The notes below the pieces were generated by a model. That model ran no database searches. It had not been told where the DNA came from and was given only the letters and a program-made list of their open reading frames with translations. A DNA stretch of 64,000 nucleotides from Patiria pectinifera (taxonomy: Eukaryota; Echinodermata; Asteroidea; Valvatida; Asterinidae): NCBI GenBank assembly GCA_029964075.1, contig CM057149.1, positions 29,712,197 through 29,776,196 on the forward strand, in the 5' to 3' direction. Numbering within the stretch: position 1 is the first letter of the stretch; each line of letters opens with the position of its first letter. The position numbers and the translations under genes were made by a program. This document shows, piece after piece, positions 28,125 through 38,349 of this stretch.

Positions 28125-31100
28125 TATCTAGATTACGGTGACCATAAGCGAGCGTGTGTATTCCATCCGGTAAAATGTACCTCTTTGTGTCCAACGGACT
28201 CAACGATAGTTTATTTTGAGATATGGTGTAAAGGATGTGTTTTTCCGATCGAATTTGAGTCATCGTTTCTGTTTTAGATTTATTTTTAAAGATGCAGTCG
28301 TAGTAGTGTCGGTGTTTTAATCTTTTGTCAGTGACCGATTTTGTGACCCCCTTGGCCTTTTTCAAGTTGATGTCAGCGGTTAAAATCGAGTACATCTTGG
28401 GTCTTACGCAAACGGCTTCTTGAATGACCTTACCTCCAAACTCGTCTTTAAATTTACCGATCACTTTCTTATTGGTTGGATCGTATAACTCGTGATCCAG
28501 ATTGTAATTCGAAAAGTCGTAGTGTTGCCCGTGAGATCGCATGTCTTTGTATATGTCATCCGTGTAAACGACAATCAACAGACTGTCCGTATCCGTATAC
28601 ATCAACCTGATTTTATCTCCGTATTTGTCTTTCAATCGGTTGTAATAAAAATCGTACATCAGCGTCTTTGAGAGATCTAAGATACTCACTCCGCAGTAAA
28701 TGGGTTTGTTTAACACGGTTGTCGTTTTATATGTTTCGACAAACGACAGGTCACATTCTGGAAAAGGCGTTGTTGTTTTATAGCTCGGTTTTTGAATTAT
28801 TTTTTTGTATTTTGCTTGATCGCTCTCGTTATTGTCTCTCAGTAGGTAACCGTCTATTCGGTTTCTGACGTTTTCCATCGTCTTACCAAACACGCTGTTA
28901 TTCATCAGTTTAAAAAAGTCTTTCTCAAAATCAGAGGTTGCTTTTGTTCGGAGTTGTGTGTTTTTATCGATGTAAGATTTCATCCAAGGCGATTGTTTAA
29001 ATTTTAACACGCGATGTACCTTTTTTAGTTTCAAACCGAGATCGAGGTATGACTGCAACGTAACGTAGTGCAACACGTATTTTTGTTTTGGATTAAGCGT
29101 ACACGTTAATTTTTGTACGTCGCTATTAGGTTCGGTATCCAATAAGTCGTTTTGATAATCAGACATCCACGCTTGGGGTACGACGATATTTTCGGGTGCT
29201 AGGGGATAATCGTTATGCTTGGTGTGTAGATCGTACGGATAGTCTAAATCTACTTCAAAAAAGTAGCCGGTGTTGGACGTTTTCTTAAGCGTTAATATTC
29301 TTTCTTCGGTAAACGGTTTCGAGGGTGTCCATTTAAAATCACTGTAGGGTAGATATTGACTCATAGCCCAACCGTACAGATTGTTGGCATCCAGATAAGC
29401 GATATAACTCGAGGGCTTGTTTGAATCGTAGTCATCAAGATATTGATTATTGGCTTTGTGATGTCTCATTCCACCCACGCTAGATATGCCTCCTCGTTTT
29501 GCTTTTTCAAAAAATAAGTGTTTGTCGACGTCTTGCAACAGTTCGAGTTTAGCTTCCGAGTGTTTCAATAGAGCATTCCAGGACAATCCGGGTGCGGTAA
29601 AATAATTGGCTGGATCTAGCCCGTAGTTTGTAATACACGTTCGTCTAAAGTTTTCAAATACGCCTGCAAGTAATAACGTATCGGTAGTCACGTACAAGTC
29701 GTGATATTCTCCTAGATTTTGTATATTAAACTCGTTCCACACGCGTTGAGCTCTGTCATAGTCTTGTTGCGATATATGTTCGTCTTTTAGTCTGCTGTAA
29801 AACTTGCCGATGGGTGGTAGGCTGGTCTCTTGAAACTTATCAAACGAGTTCATATATTCGTAGGGATAAATTCCTTTTTGTAATAACAAGTCAGAAGCCT
29901 CTGGCGTACCTAGTTTAAAATGCTTTTTGAGTAAATGAAACGACTCTTTTGGACAACCTTTCACTAATTTATCCAAGGATGATGCCATAAAACTAAACGA
30001 GTCTAAAAATCGTAGATTTCCTATGGAAAAAGAAATATACTTTTCTGAATTTTTAGCGATCACTTGTATTTCTGTTTGGCTATCGTATTCTGTCATTCCC
30101 TGCATGATTAAATGCGCGTCGTAATTTTGTAAATTGTGAAAAAAGACCGGTATCGGTGTACAACCGGGTTTAATTTGTAGTTTGAGGTTACAATAAGCGT
30201 GTGCGACACCCCTATATTTACCAGTGACGTGGCAGTGATCTCTGACCTTTCTAAATTTATTAATGCTCTTTTTGCAGTCTAGACATTTAGACTCGATAAA
30301 TCCCTTACTATTTTTGTACTGATGTTCTTTCTTTTGTTTTATCGTCTTGGGTTCTCTGGGTTTCTGGCACTGACAGTTGCTCGAGTAATTGGGATAAATT
30401 GGTTTCTCGCAAATCCAACACGCGTTTGTTGTATCGTGATGGTCTTTAGCTCGCTCGTTAAATGTCATGGGTTGGGGTTTTTCAAATATGCAATTAATAT
30501 CGCTTTGTAATTGTAACAGAGTTGTTATAAATCTAGTTGAAGCGTCTTTGCCTCTATAAGTCTCTTGATACACATTTTTACCGTCGCATCGCACGACAAC
30601 TAGCGAATAACCGCTAGCTTTGTGAACGTTAATCTTTTTTGTGTTTGTCTCTTTGTCTGAGTGAGTAGGTTTAGATGTTAGTGTCTGTGTGGGTGTTGTT
30701 GTTTGTAGTATGGATTCAAAGTCAGCATAAATGACAAATGGTGCTTTTTGTTTGTGCCTATAGTTTTTAAATTCTAATATCGGTACGTCTCTTTCGCCTG
30801 GTTGCCCGTCTATGTATTTTGGTTTACCCGTCGGAAATACAATCTTTGATGGATGTGCATCTATACCCTTACAATCGGCGATATGTCTGTCTAATTTATT
30901 TTGATTGGTAAAATGACATAGACATCTTCGACAAAAATATTTCTTACATTTATGTTTGGTAACGTCGTACATCAACCTCGTAAAATATTTTATCCAACAA
31001 TAGTGATGCTTGTCACCTTTAGAAATCAAAAGCAGATCGATCTCTTTTGCCCCGTAGTTTTTAGACACGTATAATGGATATATCTCACCCTCATAACCGT

Positions 31101-32106
31101 ATACGTTTATCGATAAATTATTTTGTCTTTCTATCTTGGGTATCTGATCGACCGGTGTCGGAAAGTCAACGCCTTTAAAACTGAGTCCGTCGTCTTTGGT
31201 GTATACAACAGGTTCTTCTTTATGAATTTTATATTTAGGATTATTTCTTATTTGATTTTTTACTTTATCTGTATACAACCCAAGAGCAGCTCTCAAACAC
31301 CATCTCAAACACTCGTCGTCTTTGTTTTTGATGTTTATCATCGCCTGTTTAATTTTAAGATGTTCGGGTAGGTTTATGTAAGAACTACCTCTCGCTGGAT
31401 TATATCTGTTGATGTTGATGTATAACGCCATTATCTTTTTTAAAACCCAACCCGATCCTTGATTCGTATACCTTTCATCCTTTTTAAATAGCTCTTCGAT
31501 CTCTTCTTTTAAAACCTGTTTTATTTGACTTTGATTTAAAACGGCTTTCGGCTTGCTATAATGAATAGCTTCGATCGTTTCGATCGTACCATCCGGTTTG
31601 GTTTTTTCGTATTTTATTTTGATTGTGAGCTCCAGTTTTAAACCTCTCAGCTCTCTCAATTCTGACTTGATTTTATTGACTATTTGTTCCTTGTGCGAAT
31701 CAAAAAACTTGATTAAATCGTGGTTATAAAGTCTGGGGTTTAATTCCCAGTTTCTGTAGTAATTTCTAAACCTTCTCGTTTCTCTAAAAGCTGACTCTGT
31801 AAAGTATTCGGGTTGTCTGTATGTTTTAATCGCCGAGATTAAATCTTTTTTCAAAAACCGTCCTTTATACCCCGTCGGTACGTATTCTAGATTTTGTTCG
31901 TCTACAATCTGTTTGAGCTCATGAAGTTTCTTTTTCCTCAAGTTTTTAAATTGACTTTCATAATTTTTTATCCCCTCGATGTAAACTTTACGAGTAAGAA
32001 AAACATTTTCATTGTGCGGTATATTATATCGCTGCACGTAATCACGCAGCGTGGCTTTGTTCCATTTAGAATATCCTTTGACGGTCGGTCTGAACATATT
32101 CTCCAT
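28117..32106 (-). CDS. Polinton protein-primed family B DNA polymerase
   Basis: This 1329-residue polymerase carries recognisable exonuclease motifs: YADFES at about 460-465, HNLQNYDAH at about 657-665 and YVTTD at 805-809. Polymerase motif A (DANNLYGWAM) is at 906-915, motif B (KLMNNSVFGKTMEN) at 1066-1079 and motif C (YTDTDS) at 1170-1175. Ahead of exonuclease motif I is a Cys/His cluster (CRRCLCHF, 392-399). Between the first two exonuclease motifs is a Cys/His block (residues 563-640, including RDHCHVTGKYRG) like recombination endonuclease VII. The N-terminal 100 residues may contain SAP-like helices. The family copies DNA from protein-capped ends. Length is within the usual range. It starts 117 bp inside the right terminal repeat and reads inward. 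Confidence 0.95.
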   Translation of the reverse strand: MENMFRPTVKGYSKWNKATLRDYVQRYNIPHNENVFLTRKVYIEGIKNYESQFKNLRKKKLHELKQIVDEQNLEYVPTGYKGRFLKKDLISAIKTYRQPEYFTESAFRETRRFRNYYRNWELNPRLYNHDLIKFFDSHKEQIVNKIKSELRELRGLKLELTIKIKYEKTKPDGTIETIEAIHYSKPKAVLNQSQIKQVLKEEIEELFKKDERYTNQGSGWVLKKIMALYININRYNPARGSSYINLPEHLKIKQAMINIKNKDDECLRWCLRAALGLYTDKVKNQIRNNPKYKIHKEEPVVYTKDDGLSFKGVDFPTPVDQIPKIERQNNLSINVYGYEGEIYPLYVSKNYGAKEIDLLLISKGDKHHYCWIKYFTRLMYDVTKHKCKKYFCRRCLCHFTNQNKLDRHIADCKGIDAHPSKIVFPTGKPKYIDGQPGERDVPILEFKNYRHKQKAPFVIYADFESILQTTTPTQTLTSKPTHSDKETNTKKINVHKASGYSLVVVRCDGKNVYQETYRGKDASTRFITTLLQLQSDINCIFEKPQPMTFNERAKDHHDTTNACWICEKPIYPNYSSNCQCQKPREPKTIKQKKEHQYKNSKGFIESKCLDCKKSINKFRKVRDHCHVTGKYRGVAHAYCNLKLQIKPGCTPIPVFFHNLQNYDAHLIMQGMTEYDSQTEIQVIAKNSEKYISFSIGNLRFLDSFSFMASSLDKLVKGCPKESFHLLKKHFKLGTPEASDLLLQKGIYPYEYMNSFDKFQETSLPPIGKFYSRLKDEHISQQDYDRAQRVWNEFNIQNLGEYHDLYVTTDTLLLAGVFENFRRTCITNYGLDPANYFTAPGLSWNALLKHSEAKLELLQDVDKHLFFEKAKRGGISSVGGMRHHKANNQYLDDYDSNKPSSYIAYLDANNLYGWAMSQYLPYSDFKWTPSKPFTEERILTLKKTSNTGYFFEVDLDYPYDLHTKHNDYPLAPENIVVPQAWMSDYQNDLLDTEPNSDVQKLTCTLNPKQKYVLHYVTLQSYLDLGLKLKKVHRVLKFKQSPWMKSYIDKNTQLRTKATSDFEKDFFKLMNNSVFGKTMENVRNRIDGYLLRDNNESDQAKYKKIIQKPSYKTTTPFPECDLSFVETYKTTTVLNKPIYCGVSILDLSKTLMYDFYYNRLKDKYGDKIRLMYTDTDSLLIVVYTDDIYKDMRSHGQHYDFSNYNLDHELYDPTNKKVIGKFKDEFGGKVIQEAVCVRPKMYSILTADINLKKAKGVTKSVTDKRLKHRHYYDCIFKNKSKTETMTQIRSEKHILYTISQNKLSLSPLDTKRYILPDGIHTLAYGHRNLDIN

Positions 32107-32223
32107 TTTATTATAGGAAATATAATATTTTTTTTCTCATTTTTTTTGGAAGGCAGACTTTGGATTTATAAGCAATCAGACTCACCGGCTGGTGAGGGAT
32201 CTTCAAGACGAGAGATAATGGGC
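32107..32223. promoter_or_regulatory. polB upstream region with a small hairpin
   Basis: This 117-bp stretch between polB and the right terminal repeat holds an AT-rich block just upstream of the start (minus strand ATTATATTTCCTATAATAAA). It also contains a hairpin, CTCACC-GGCT-GGTGAG, at 32181-32196. The hairpin occupies the place corresponding to the stronger one inside the left end. Confidence 0.5.
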
Positions 32224-32598
32224 CCCGAGTTTCAAGGTCACGGGGTGGTGACTCACACATTTTTCAAGGTCACGTTGTTTACGCCACATTCCTATCATGC
32301 CTCAACACGTTTCAAGGTCACATGGTGGTGACTCACACATTTTTCAAAGTCACGTGGTGGTGACATCACCTCATTTTAGCGACGACAGATTTATTTTTTT
32401 AACTCCAGAGCGACAGGCCCTGACTTGACACACATTTTTCTTTTTTGCTCCCAAACCTGACGTCAGATTTCTAAAACATTTGCCGCGGGCGATTCCCCTA
32501 TATTTTTCCTCCAACTATTTTTAAGAATCGAGAGCGGCGTGGCCAGACACGCCGCAGATTTTCCATTTTGGTCCCATACCCCCACCTCCCCTACTACT
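32224..32598 (-). repeat. Right terminal inverted repeat of the Polinton
   Basis: This is the 375-bp inverse counterpart of 17547-17920. It ends in CTCCCCTACTACT, followed by the target duplication AATAC at 32599-32603. A GCGGCGTG...CACGCCGC palindrome at 32534-32555 is more symmetric here than in the left copy. Confidence 0.95.
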
Positions 32599-32603
32599 AA
32601 TAC

Positions 32604-33297
32604 TTCTTCAAACAAATACGGACGACATTTGGGGTTCTTTTTTACTCGCTCTGTATTTCTTCCGAAATGAGGGCGCTCTTGGTTGCAGACCAGTAAATAG
32701 ACTGCCATAGACTTCAGTGACAATATAAGGCGCACTTCCCAATATTATTTTTACAAGAAATACTCACAACTCTCCAAGGTGTTTGAGACATACATCAAAT
32801 TAAAGCTTATTTCATCGTCTTTAATTTTCAGTTCAATTTTTGGTGAGTTAAGCAATGAATTTTGGGAGAGAATTCTATCCAAAGATGATCACCCCTAAAA
32901 GTAGTCCTGAAGCCCATCGCCATTTGAAGGATGCCTACGCTCCATTGTAAAATAGAGCCTAATTTCATCCAAATTTCACCCAAAAAAAACGAGCTCGCAG
33001 TCCTTTGTACGGCTTCCACCTTTTTTTCACAAATCCTCAAGTTCACGGCCCTCAAAATGCTCTAATATACGGAAAATTTAAACAGTGATTTGGTCGGCGC
33101 AGGCAATTTCGGGCCAATACCGGTCTGCACCCTTCAGTCTGAAGCTGTTCGTTTGAGTTCGTGCTTTTCCATTCGTGATTCTATACAGATCTCGGCAGCT
33201 AGGCTCAGGTCAATACTGTATTTGAAATTTCATTCCCCTTTTGTTTTGCAGCCAGTCCCGTGACAAACGTGCGTTAAATTTGCCGCGGCGGTGGAGG
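32604..33297. other. Non-coding host DNA right of the Polinton
   Basis: No gene or repeat was recognised up to the hAT element. The last 50 bases may belong to an older foldback into which that element inserted. Confidence 0.4.
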
Positions 33298-33305
33298 TCT
33301 CTGTC

Positions 33306-33668
33306 CAGTGGCGTCACCAGACTTTTCAGTCTGGGGGGGCACGGGGGGGGCACCAGCATTTGATGGGGGGCCACTTAGGTGGATACGGATCGCCGTCCTG
33401 GGGGAGGGGTCTCCTCCCCTTTGGAAAATTTTCGCATACGGAGGATGGGCTAGATGCAAAATGGTGCCACATTTGATGCTAAATTCGATCTGAAGATATC
33501 TCCAGAAATTGCTATTTAACCAACTCAGATGATGGGAGTTGAATATAACAAAATATATATATATTTTTTTACCAACCCAAATCTCAGATGGGGGGGCACT
33601 CGGGGGGAACTAGGTTTTCCAGGGGGGGCACGTGCCCCCCTGGCCCCCCCCCCCCGGCGACGCCACTG
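33306..33668. mobile_element. Non-autonomous hAT element with 8-bp target duplication
   Basis: The element starts CAGTGGCG and ends CGCCACTG, and it is flanked by a perfect direct repeat TCTCTGTC (33298-33305 and 33669-33676). The 8-bp duplication and CAGTGGCG-type ends are diagnostic of the hAT superfamily. The 363-bp interior is G-rich and non-coding, so it needs a transposase supplied in trans. The identical duplication suggests recent insertion. Confidence 0.88.
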
Positions 33669-33669
33669 T

Positions 33670-33862
33670 CTCTGTCAACAAGGTATTATCAAATCCAGTT
33701 TTGGCAATCGGGCAGCGCTACCCAGGAAGTTCCGAGCATAGGCCCTACCCCACGCGCATGCATTAGCTTGAATGCAGCGCGCGTGAGGTATGATCGGAAT
33801 TTCTGGGTAGCGCTGCCAATATTGCCAAGACTGGATTTGATTCATCTTGTTGATAGCGATCT
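33670..33862. mobile_element. Foldback MITE interrupted by the hAT element
   Basis: The left part (CAACAAGGTATTATCAAATC, then GCAGCGCTACCCAG) is mirrored on the right (CTGGGTAGCGCTGCCAA, then GGATTTGATTCATCTTGTTG). The symmetry appears to extend left across the hAT insertion: GGAGGTCTCTGTCAACAAGG resembles the inverse of 33840-33870. The hAT therefore probably landed inside the left arm. Confidence 0.65.
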
Positions 33863-34430
33863 CCTTGTCACGGACCGGCTGTATAAGGGAATAACATCCA
33901 AATCCAGTCTTGGACCTAAACCAGTAGGGGGCCTACATGCCCCCCCCCCCGGGGGGGGGGGGGGCACACGGGGGCCACATCCTTCCCCACCCCTCCCCGG
34001 CCTCAACGGGCTTTTAATCAAGAGAAGTGAAGACGACCGTTATGTTACTCTGCGGAAAAGAGCGCCCATGCATAGCGTATCAAAATGAAGCCCAGCCCAA
34101 AGTACCATCCCTTGTTTTTCAAATTTGTGACTGCCGGCCGACCACCTCCCCCACCCCTACCCCTCCCCCAAAAAAAGTAACCCCACAGCTTTGGGGTCAG
34201 TGTTGACTGATTCTCACTGATCACCACAGCAGGCTTATAGACGACGTTTAAGACAAATTAACACGAAAAGAACGTATAGTTCGGCTTTGCTGATTTACAT
34301 TCTTCTCCACAAAAGACTGAATTTTAATGCACGACTTAATTGCGACTTTCCCCCATTGCTGACGTTATGTTATAAATATGCGATGTTGTATAGAGCACGT
34401 TGGACAAAAAAAAATAATGATAAACTTTTT
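33863..34430. other. Non-coding host DNA with C/G homopolymers
   Basis: Contains a C13-G13-type run near 33939-33964, which is itself a potential hairpin. No gene was seen. Confidence 0.4.
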
Positions 34431-34493
34431 AGGGTGGGACTCGAACCCACGATCATTGGTTTAGACGTTTTTACCGCCAGATGACCGAGCCGC
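34431..34493 (-). repeat. tRNA-like sequence
   Basis: On the minus strand the sequence reads GCGGCTCGGTCATCTGGCGG, then a T arm GTGGGTTCGAGTCCCAC and a CCTA end. This has the outline of a tRNA or tRNA-derived repeat, but the anticodon arm is poor. A SINE head or decayed tRNA is likelier than a working gene. Confidence 0.45.
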
Positions 34494-35130
34494 ACTTGTC
34501 GGGAGGGGGGGGGGGAGTCGGCCGGGTTCGAATCGGTTGAACTTAGCAGCTGGCACGGAACCACTTATCAATAAATTCCATATACTGACCGTGGAAACGA
34601 TATGGTTGTTGCCATTTTGAGGCAGACCGTAATCTTCATTCTCTATTTTCTCACCCGCTGTGGCATGGTATGGGACCAAACTTTATGTCTGGAAATATAA
34701 TTATCTCATTCATTAATTAACAGTAAAGTGGCGGGAATGACAGGGTCATTACGGAAACGGTGGTTGAAGCGGAAAGCGGAAAGCACAGTCCACGTGTAGA
34801 AGGCCAGGGAGAGGGAAATGGCTTCAATGTTAAGTTCAAGTCATACTTGGCCAGAATCGGCTTCAGACTTGCAGGGCTGAAACTTCCTTGAACATGACGT
34901 TCAGAAAATATGTTTTAACATTTAGGAAAGGAGAAGTTGTTACGTTTTTTTGCTGGGAGGGGTGGATAAGGTGGGTGGGGAGGGCCTCCCAGAGGCGTCA
35001 AGTTCCGCAAAACCCTGCATTACTTGTTCCTCGTATAAAAAAAGGTGTATTTAAAATTGCGTGTAAAAAAATGGAGAATAAAATCAAAGACAAACGACCG
35101 AGTCAAGTAAATAATGGATGGCTATAAAAA

Positions 35131-35314
35131 GTAGCGTAACTACGGGGGGAACGTACCCCTCCTCTCCACAGCGGAGGTGCGTGCCTCTGGGTGCCTCCCA
35201 TTTGAAATCTTGAATTGCACACATATAAAATACAATTGCCCTCAGTGTCCCCCTTGAAAAATTGGTGCACCCCACGTGCCCCCTATATAGCAGCTTTACC
35301 CTAGTTACGCCGCT
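35131..35314. mobile_element. Possible small DNA transposon remnant
   Basis: GCGTAACTAC near the left edge and TAGTTACGCCGC near the right edge are inverse to each other over about nine bases. Such ends are common in hAT-type elements. No clean target duplication was found, so the call is tentative. Confidence 0.35.
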
Positions 35315-35509
35315 GATGCATTCCCAGTTATATTTCGAGTTTCAGCCTGAAAACTAGCTATTTTCGGCAGCGATCACTTTCGAATGAGACATCGAACGAA
35401 AAATCCGCCAACGTTTTGATATTGAATTATTTCTTTACTGAAAATTCGATTATTTTCCCCAATAATTGGGCTCTCATAGCTCAGCTTACAGGGCGCGTTC
35501 ATTTTTCGC

Positions 35510-35564
35510 TCGTACCCCGCCCTGTTTGCAGGGCTAGGGCTGGGCAAACTGGGCGGGGGTACGA
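35510..35564. repeat. 20-bp-arm hairpin
   Basis: TCGTACCCCGCCCTGTTTGC at 35510-35529 is inverted at 35544-35564 with one mismatch and one extra base, around a G-rich loop. It lies within a host stretch (34494-37341) that otherwise holds no recognised gene, only repeated fragments CTAGTTCCGGAT and its inverse near 35754, 35929 and 36547 that hint at an old foldback. Confidence 0.6.
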
Positions 35565-37348
35565 GTCGAAGGTTCGTTTTGCGCAAAATGAAAATTCTCT
35601 TTTCGGAGGGTTGCAGACGCCCCGAATCGGAGTAAAGCCCCTTTTTGAAAAAAAAAATAGAACTTTGATAATTCGTTAGGGAAAGAAACTATTTTTTTTG
35701 GAAGAGCACTTTTGAGTTGGCAATCCCACAGACAATAATTTACAGTTGTTTTCCTAGTTCCGGATAGCAAACATCTTTCGGGCTGCTTTCGGCTCAACTG
35801 ATCCACGAATTCAAGCGACATTGGTTAAAAAGTTTACCTTGAGTGATGGAGATACTACAAAATAATTTTCCCAAATTAATCTCTTTTAATTTTGACTTTG
35901 CGGCGTCAAAAGTACCGATGCCACTTTTCCTAGTTCCAGATCGGTTTAATCAGTTCCTCCGAATCGATCAACAACTGCTTCGCGCGAAAACCAAATCACG
36001 CGAGAAAAATCAAGCACATTTTGTGCTAAAGCATTATGTAATTTTTCGAAAAACAGTTCATTCCAGAGAATTCCAGCAAATTTTAAAAAGAGAATTAACG
36101 TAAATAATTTTGAAACTTTTGTCTACAGCGCGACGGCGGCACCGGCACGACACGCACGGACCGAAACCTTTGACCTAGGCAAAAACATACGGTCATTCGT
36201 AGGCGAATTTTCAAATGTTAGAGACTCTACAACATATTTTGATTCAACAAACATTCGACGCAAGAGTTTATACGACTGTAGAGTACGAACAAAATATTCG
36301 AAATCAAGCGGTCCGAGTGGTATACCGAGGAGAAAATTATCGTCGATTCGCGGTTCCCGTGATTTTCTACAAACCGTCGATACATGTTAAAGTGCGAGTC
36401 CGAAATCTTGCCAAAATTCCTTTTCTGAATATTTGTCGAAAAAAAATGTTTGTGTATCAAGAAGCTTACATTTTCCTTTTCAAAATGCAATTTGTCAGAA
36501 CAAAAATAGTATTGGAGACCAATTCAAAAGGTAGGTTTTTATTTGAAGCGATCCGGAACTAGGAAAAGACACCTGTCCCAGGAAAACGATTGCCCACTTT
36601 TTAATGAAATAGCGCCCTCTGTTGTCCTCAAAGTTGACAGCCGTTTTAAAACCCACTGGTATTCAAACCCTTTTCATTTTGTTAGTACCACAATGGTGTG
36701 TGCCACCAACGTACATCAATACCTTGCATTGCTGTACGTACAATGTGCTCACCGAATTGGTATGCGGATTTTACTACACTACTGCAGTACGAGAACGACA
36801 AGACTCCGAGTTTACGTACGTGCGAAACGCATTGTAACTTGATTTGTCTATTTGGAAAATAACAAACTTTTCTCCACAATTTCAACGATGAACAACTTCG
36901 AAAATGTCTAGATGTAGGGACTTTGAGAGGAGGATTTATTGTAAATAACTGTAGGCCATTCAAACTGAAACGGAAGATCCCAACAGGCCGTCAAGCAAGG
37001 TAAGTAAGTTCGCCGTCATCGTGTAAGAAAATGAACTGACCAACTCCAGTACAACACGATCAGGTTTGTCATGGTTAAAATGGTTGGGAATGATGTTCAA
37101 GTTTATCTTATTGAGAATTGAACAAATTTCATAAATTTTCAAATTCTCTTGAACTTGAAAGTTGAAGTTGAAGATGGGCATATTCGCCATCTTCAAAAGC
37201 AGTCTCGCTCTCAGTCTCACTTTTCAGCCTTGTTGGTCTGAGTATTATTATTAAACTTGAAGTACAAATCTTCTTAGAACTACTTTTCAGATTTACTCAT
37301 ATTTGTAATCGTTGATATGTCTAATATTTTCATAATTTCATATGTTAA

Positions 37349-37918
37349 AGGTAGTGTATATTTTGCCGGAGGTAACGCCGGCAAACTAACGTTTACTAAA
37401 GGTTTGCCGGCGGCAATCCATATCAACAGAGGGCGCTGTACTCTTTAAGATAGGGCTGAATTATAACATGTATTAAATTCCTACCAAAGTTGTGTAGCAC
37501 AGTCGGTGCAGTGGTTAAGCTTAAGCTCTAGTGAGTGGGATGTCCCGAGTTCGAATCCTGATCCCCGCCACAATTTTAAGGGTTTTTTTTTCCCATCGCC
37601 AAATAAATAAGAATATTCTTCTTTTATTATTTTAATATGTCTCAAACATTTTATTGCAGAGTATCACTTTTTCTTTTTCAGATTTGTGGCTCTGGAAGAT
37701 TTTTTTTAAAGGGAAATAAAGTCCGAAATAATAAAATGGTCTGATTCCCATCTTGTAAATACAAAAATACAACGATAATATTGGCATGGAGCCAGACTAA
37801 AATTTGTCACCGAAAAATGTTTAAGTACAAAAAAACAGTAACTGCGCATGTTCAGTGCATATCCGGCAAACTAACGTTTACTGAAGGTTTGCCGTCTCCG
37901 GCAAAATATCCACTGCCT
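37349..37918. mobile_element. DNA element with inverted ends and an internal tRNA-like unit
   Basis: The left end is AGGTAGTGTATATTTTGCCG and the right end is the inverse of AGGCAGTGGATATTTTGCCG. Both are followed inward by CGGCAAACTAACGTTTACT-type repeats. A direct repeat ATGTTAA flanks it at 37342-37348 and 37919-37925. Inside, 37494-37571 is a tRNA-like sequence. The ends point to a DNA transposon; the internal unit may be a captured tRNA or SINE. Confidence 0.75.
37494..37571 (+). repeat. tRNA-like sequence inside the 37.3-kb element
   Basis: An A-box-like GTCGGTGCAGTGGTTAAGC and a B-box-like GAGTTCGAATCCTGATCCC are about 35 bp apart, as in a tRNA or a pol III-driven SINE head. The cloverleaf is imperfect, so a working tRNA is unlikely. 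Confidence 0.5.
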
Positions 37919-38204
37919 ATGTTAAATATATATTTAGTATAACAGTGTTCTTAAGGAAAATCAATCTTTCATCATATTATCGAATACAAAACTCAAAACT
38001 TTAATGGCCGGCCTTTTTCTTAGTGTTTTACTTTTTTGGCATGTTGATAAATGCTTTACACAGCCATTAAACTTGTAAGCAGTATTGTAATGTAAAGGAG
38101 AGTTTTATTCTCTCTTGTAATACCCGCAAACCCTCATCCCCAGTTCTGTCATAGGTTGTATACAATTTCAGTTACTGAATTGCGGTCTTCCAAACTGAGA
38201 AAAC

Positions 38205-38349
38205 GGTAACACCCCTATGTTCCGACACCCCTACATGTATGTTCCGACAACCCGCACATAAGATTGTGTTACTCCCGGTTAGGGTTAGGGTTAGTAATAG
38301 GAATATGTGCAGTCGGAACATAGCGGTGTCGGAACATAGAGGTGTAACC
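38205..38349. repeat. Inverted-repeat element with a TTAGGG core
   Basis: Left units (ACACCCCTATGTTCCGACA, twice with variation) are mirrored by right units ending GAACATAGAGGTGTAACC. The core at 38276-38295 is GGTTAGGGTTAGGGTTAGT, identical to the metazoan telomere repeat. It follows the same architecture as 3012-3146. Confidence 0.7.

Larger units (their letters stand above)
17547..32598. mobile_element. Polinton/Maverick element, nearly whole
   Basis: A 15,052-bp virus-like DNA element bounded by inverted repeats starting 5'-AG and ending CT-3', with a duplicated target site. It carries the hallmark set: protein-primed DNA polymerase B, retroviral-type integrase, A32-like packaging ATPase and a double jelly-roll type major capsid protein. 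It also has a penton-like candidate, several small membrane proteins and a TFIIB-like gene. No adenovirus-type protease was recognised. It looks almost whole, with about one break. The two terminal repeats differ at roughly a dozen positions over about 375 bp, which suggests a fairly recent insertion by this genome's standards. Several of its proteins resemble conserved proteins of Polintons from cnidarians and other invertebrates. Confidence 0.95.
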
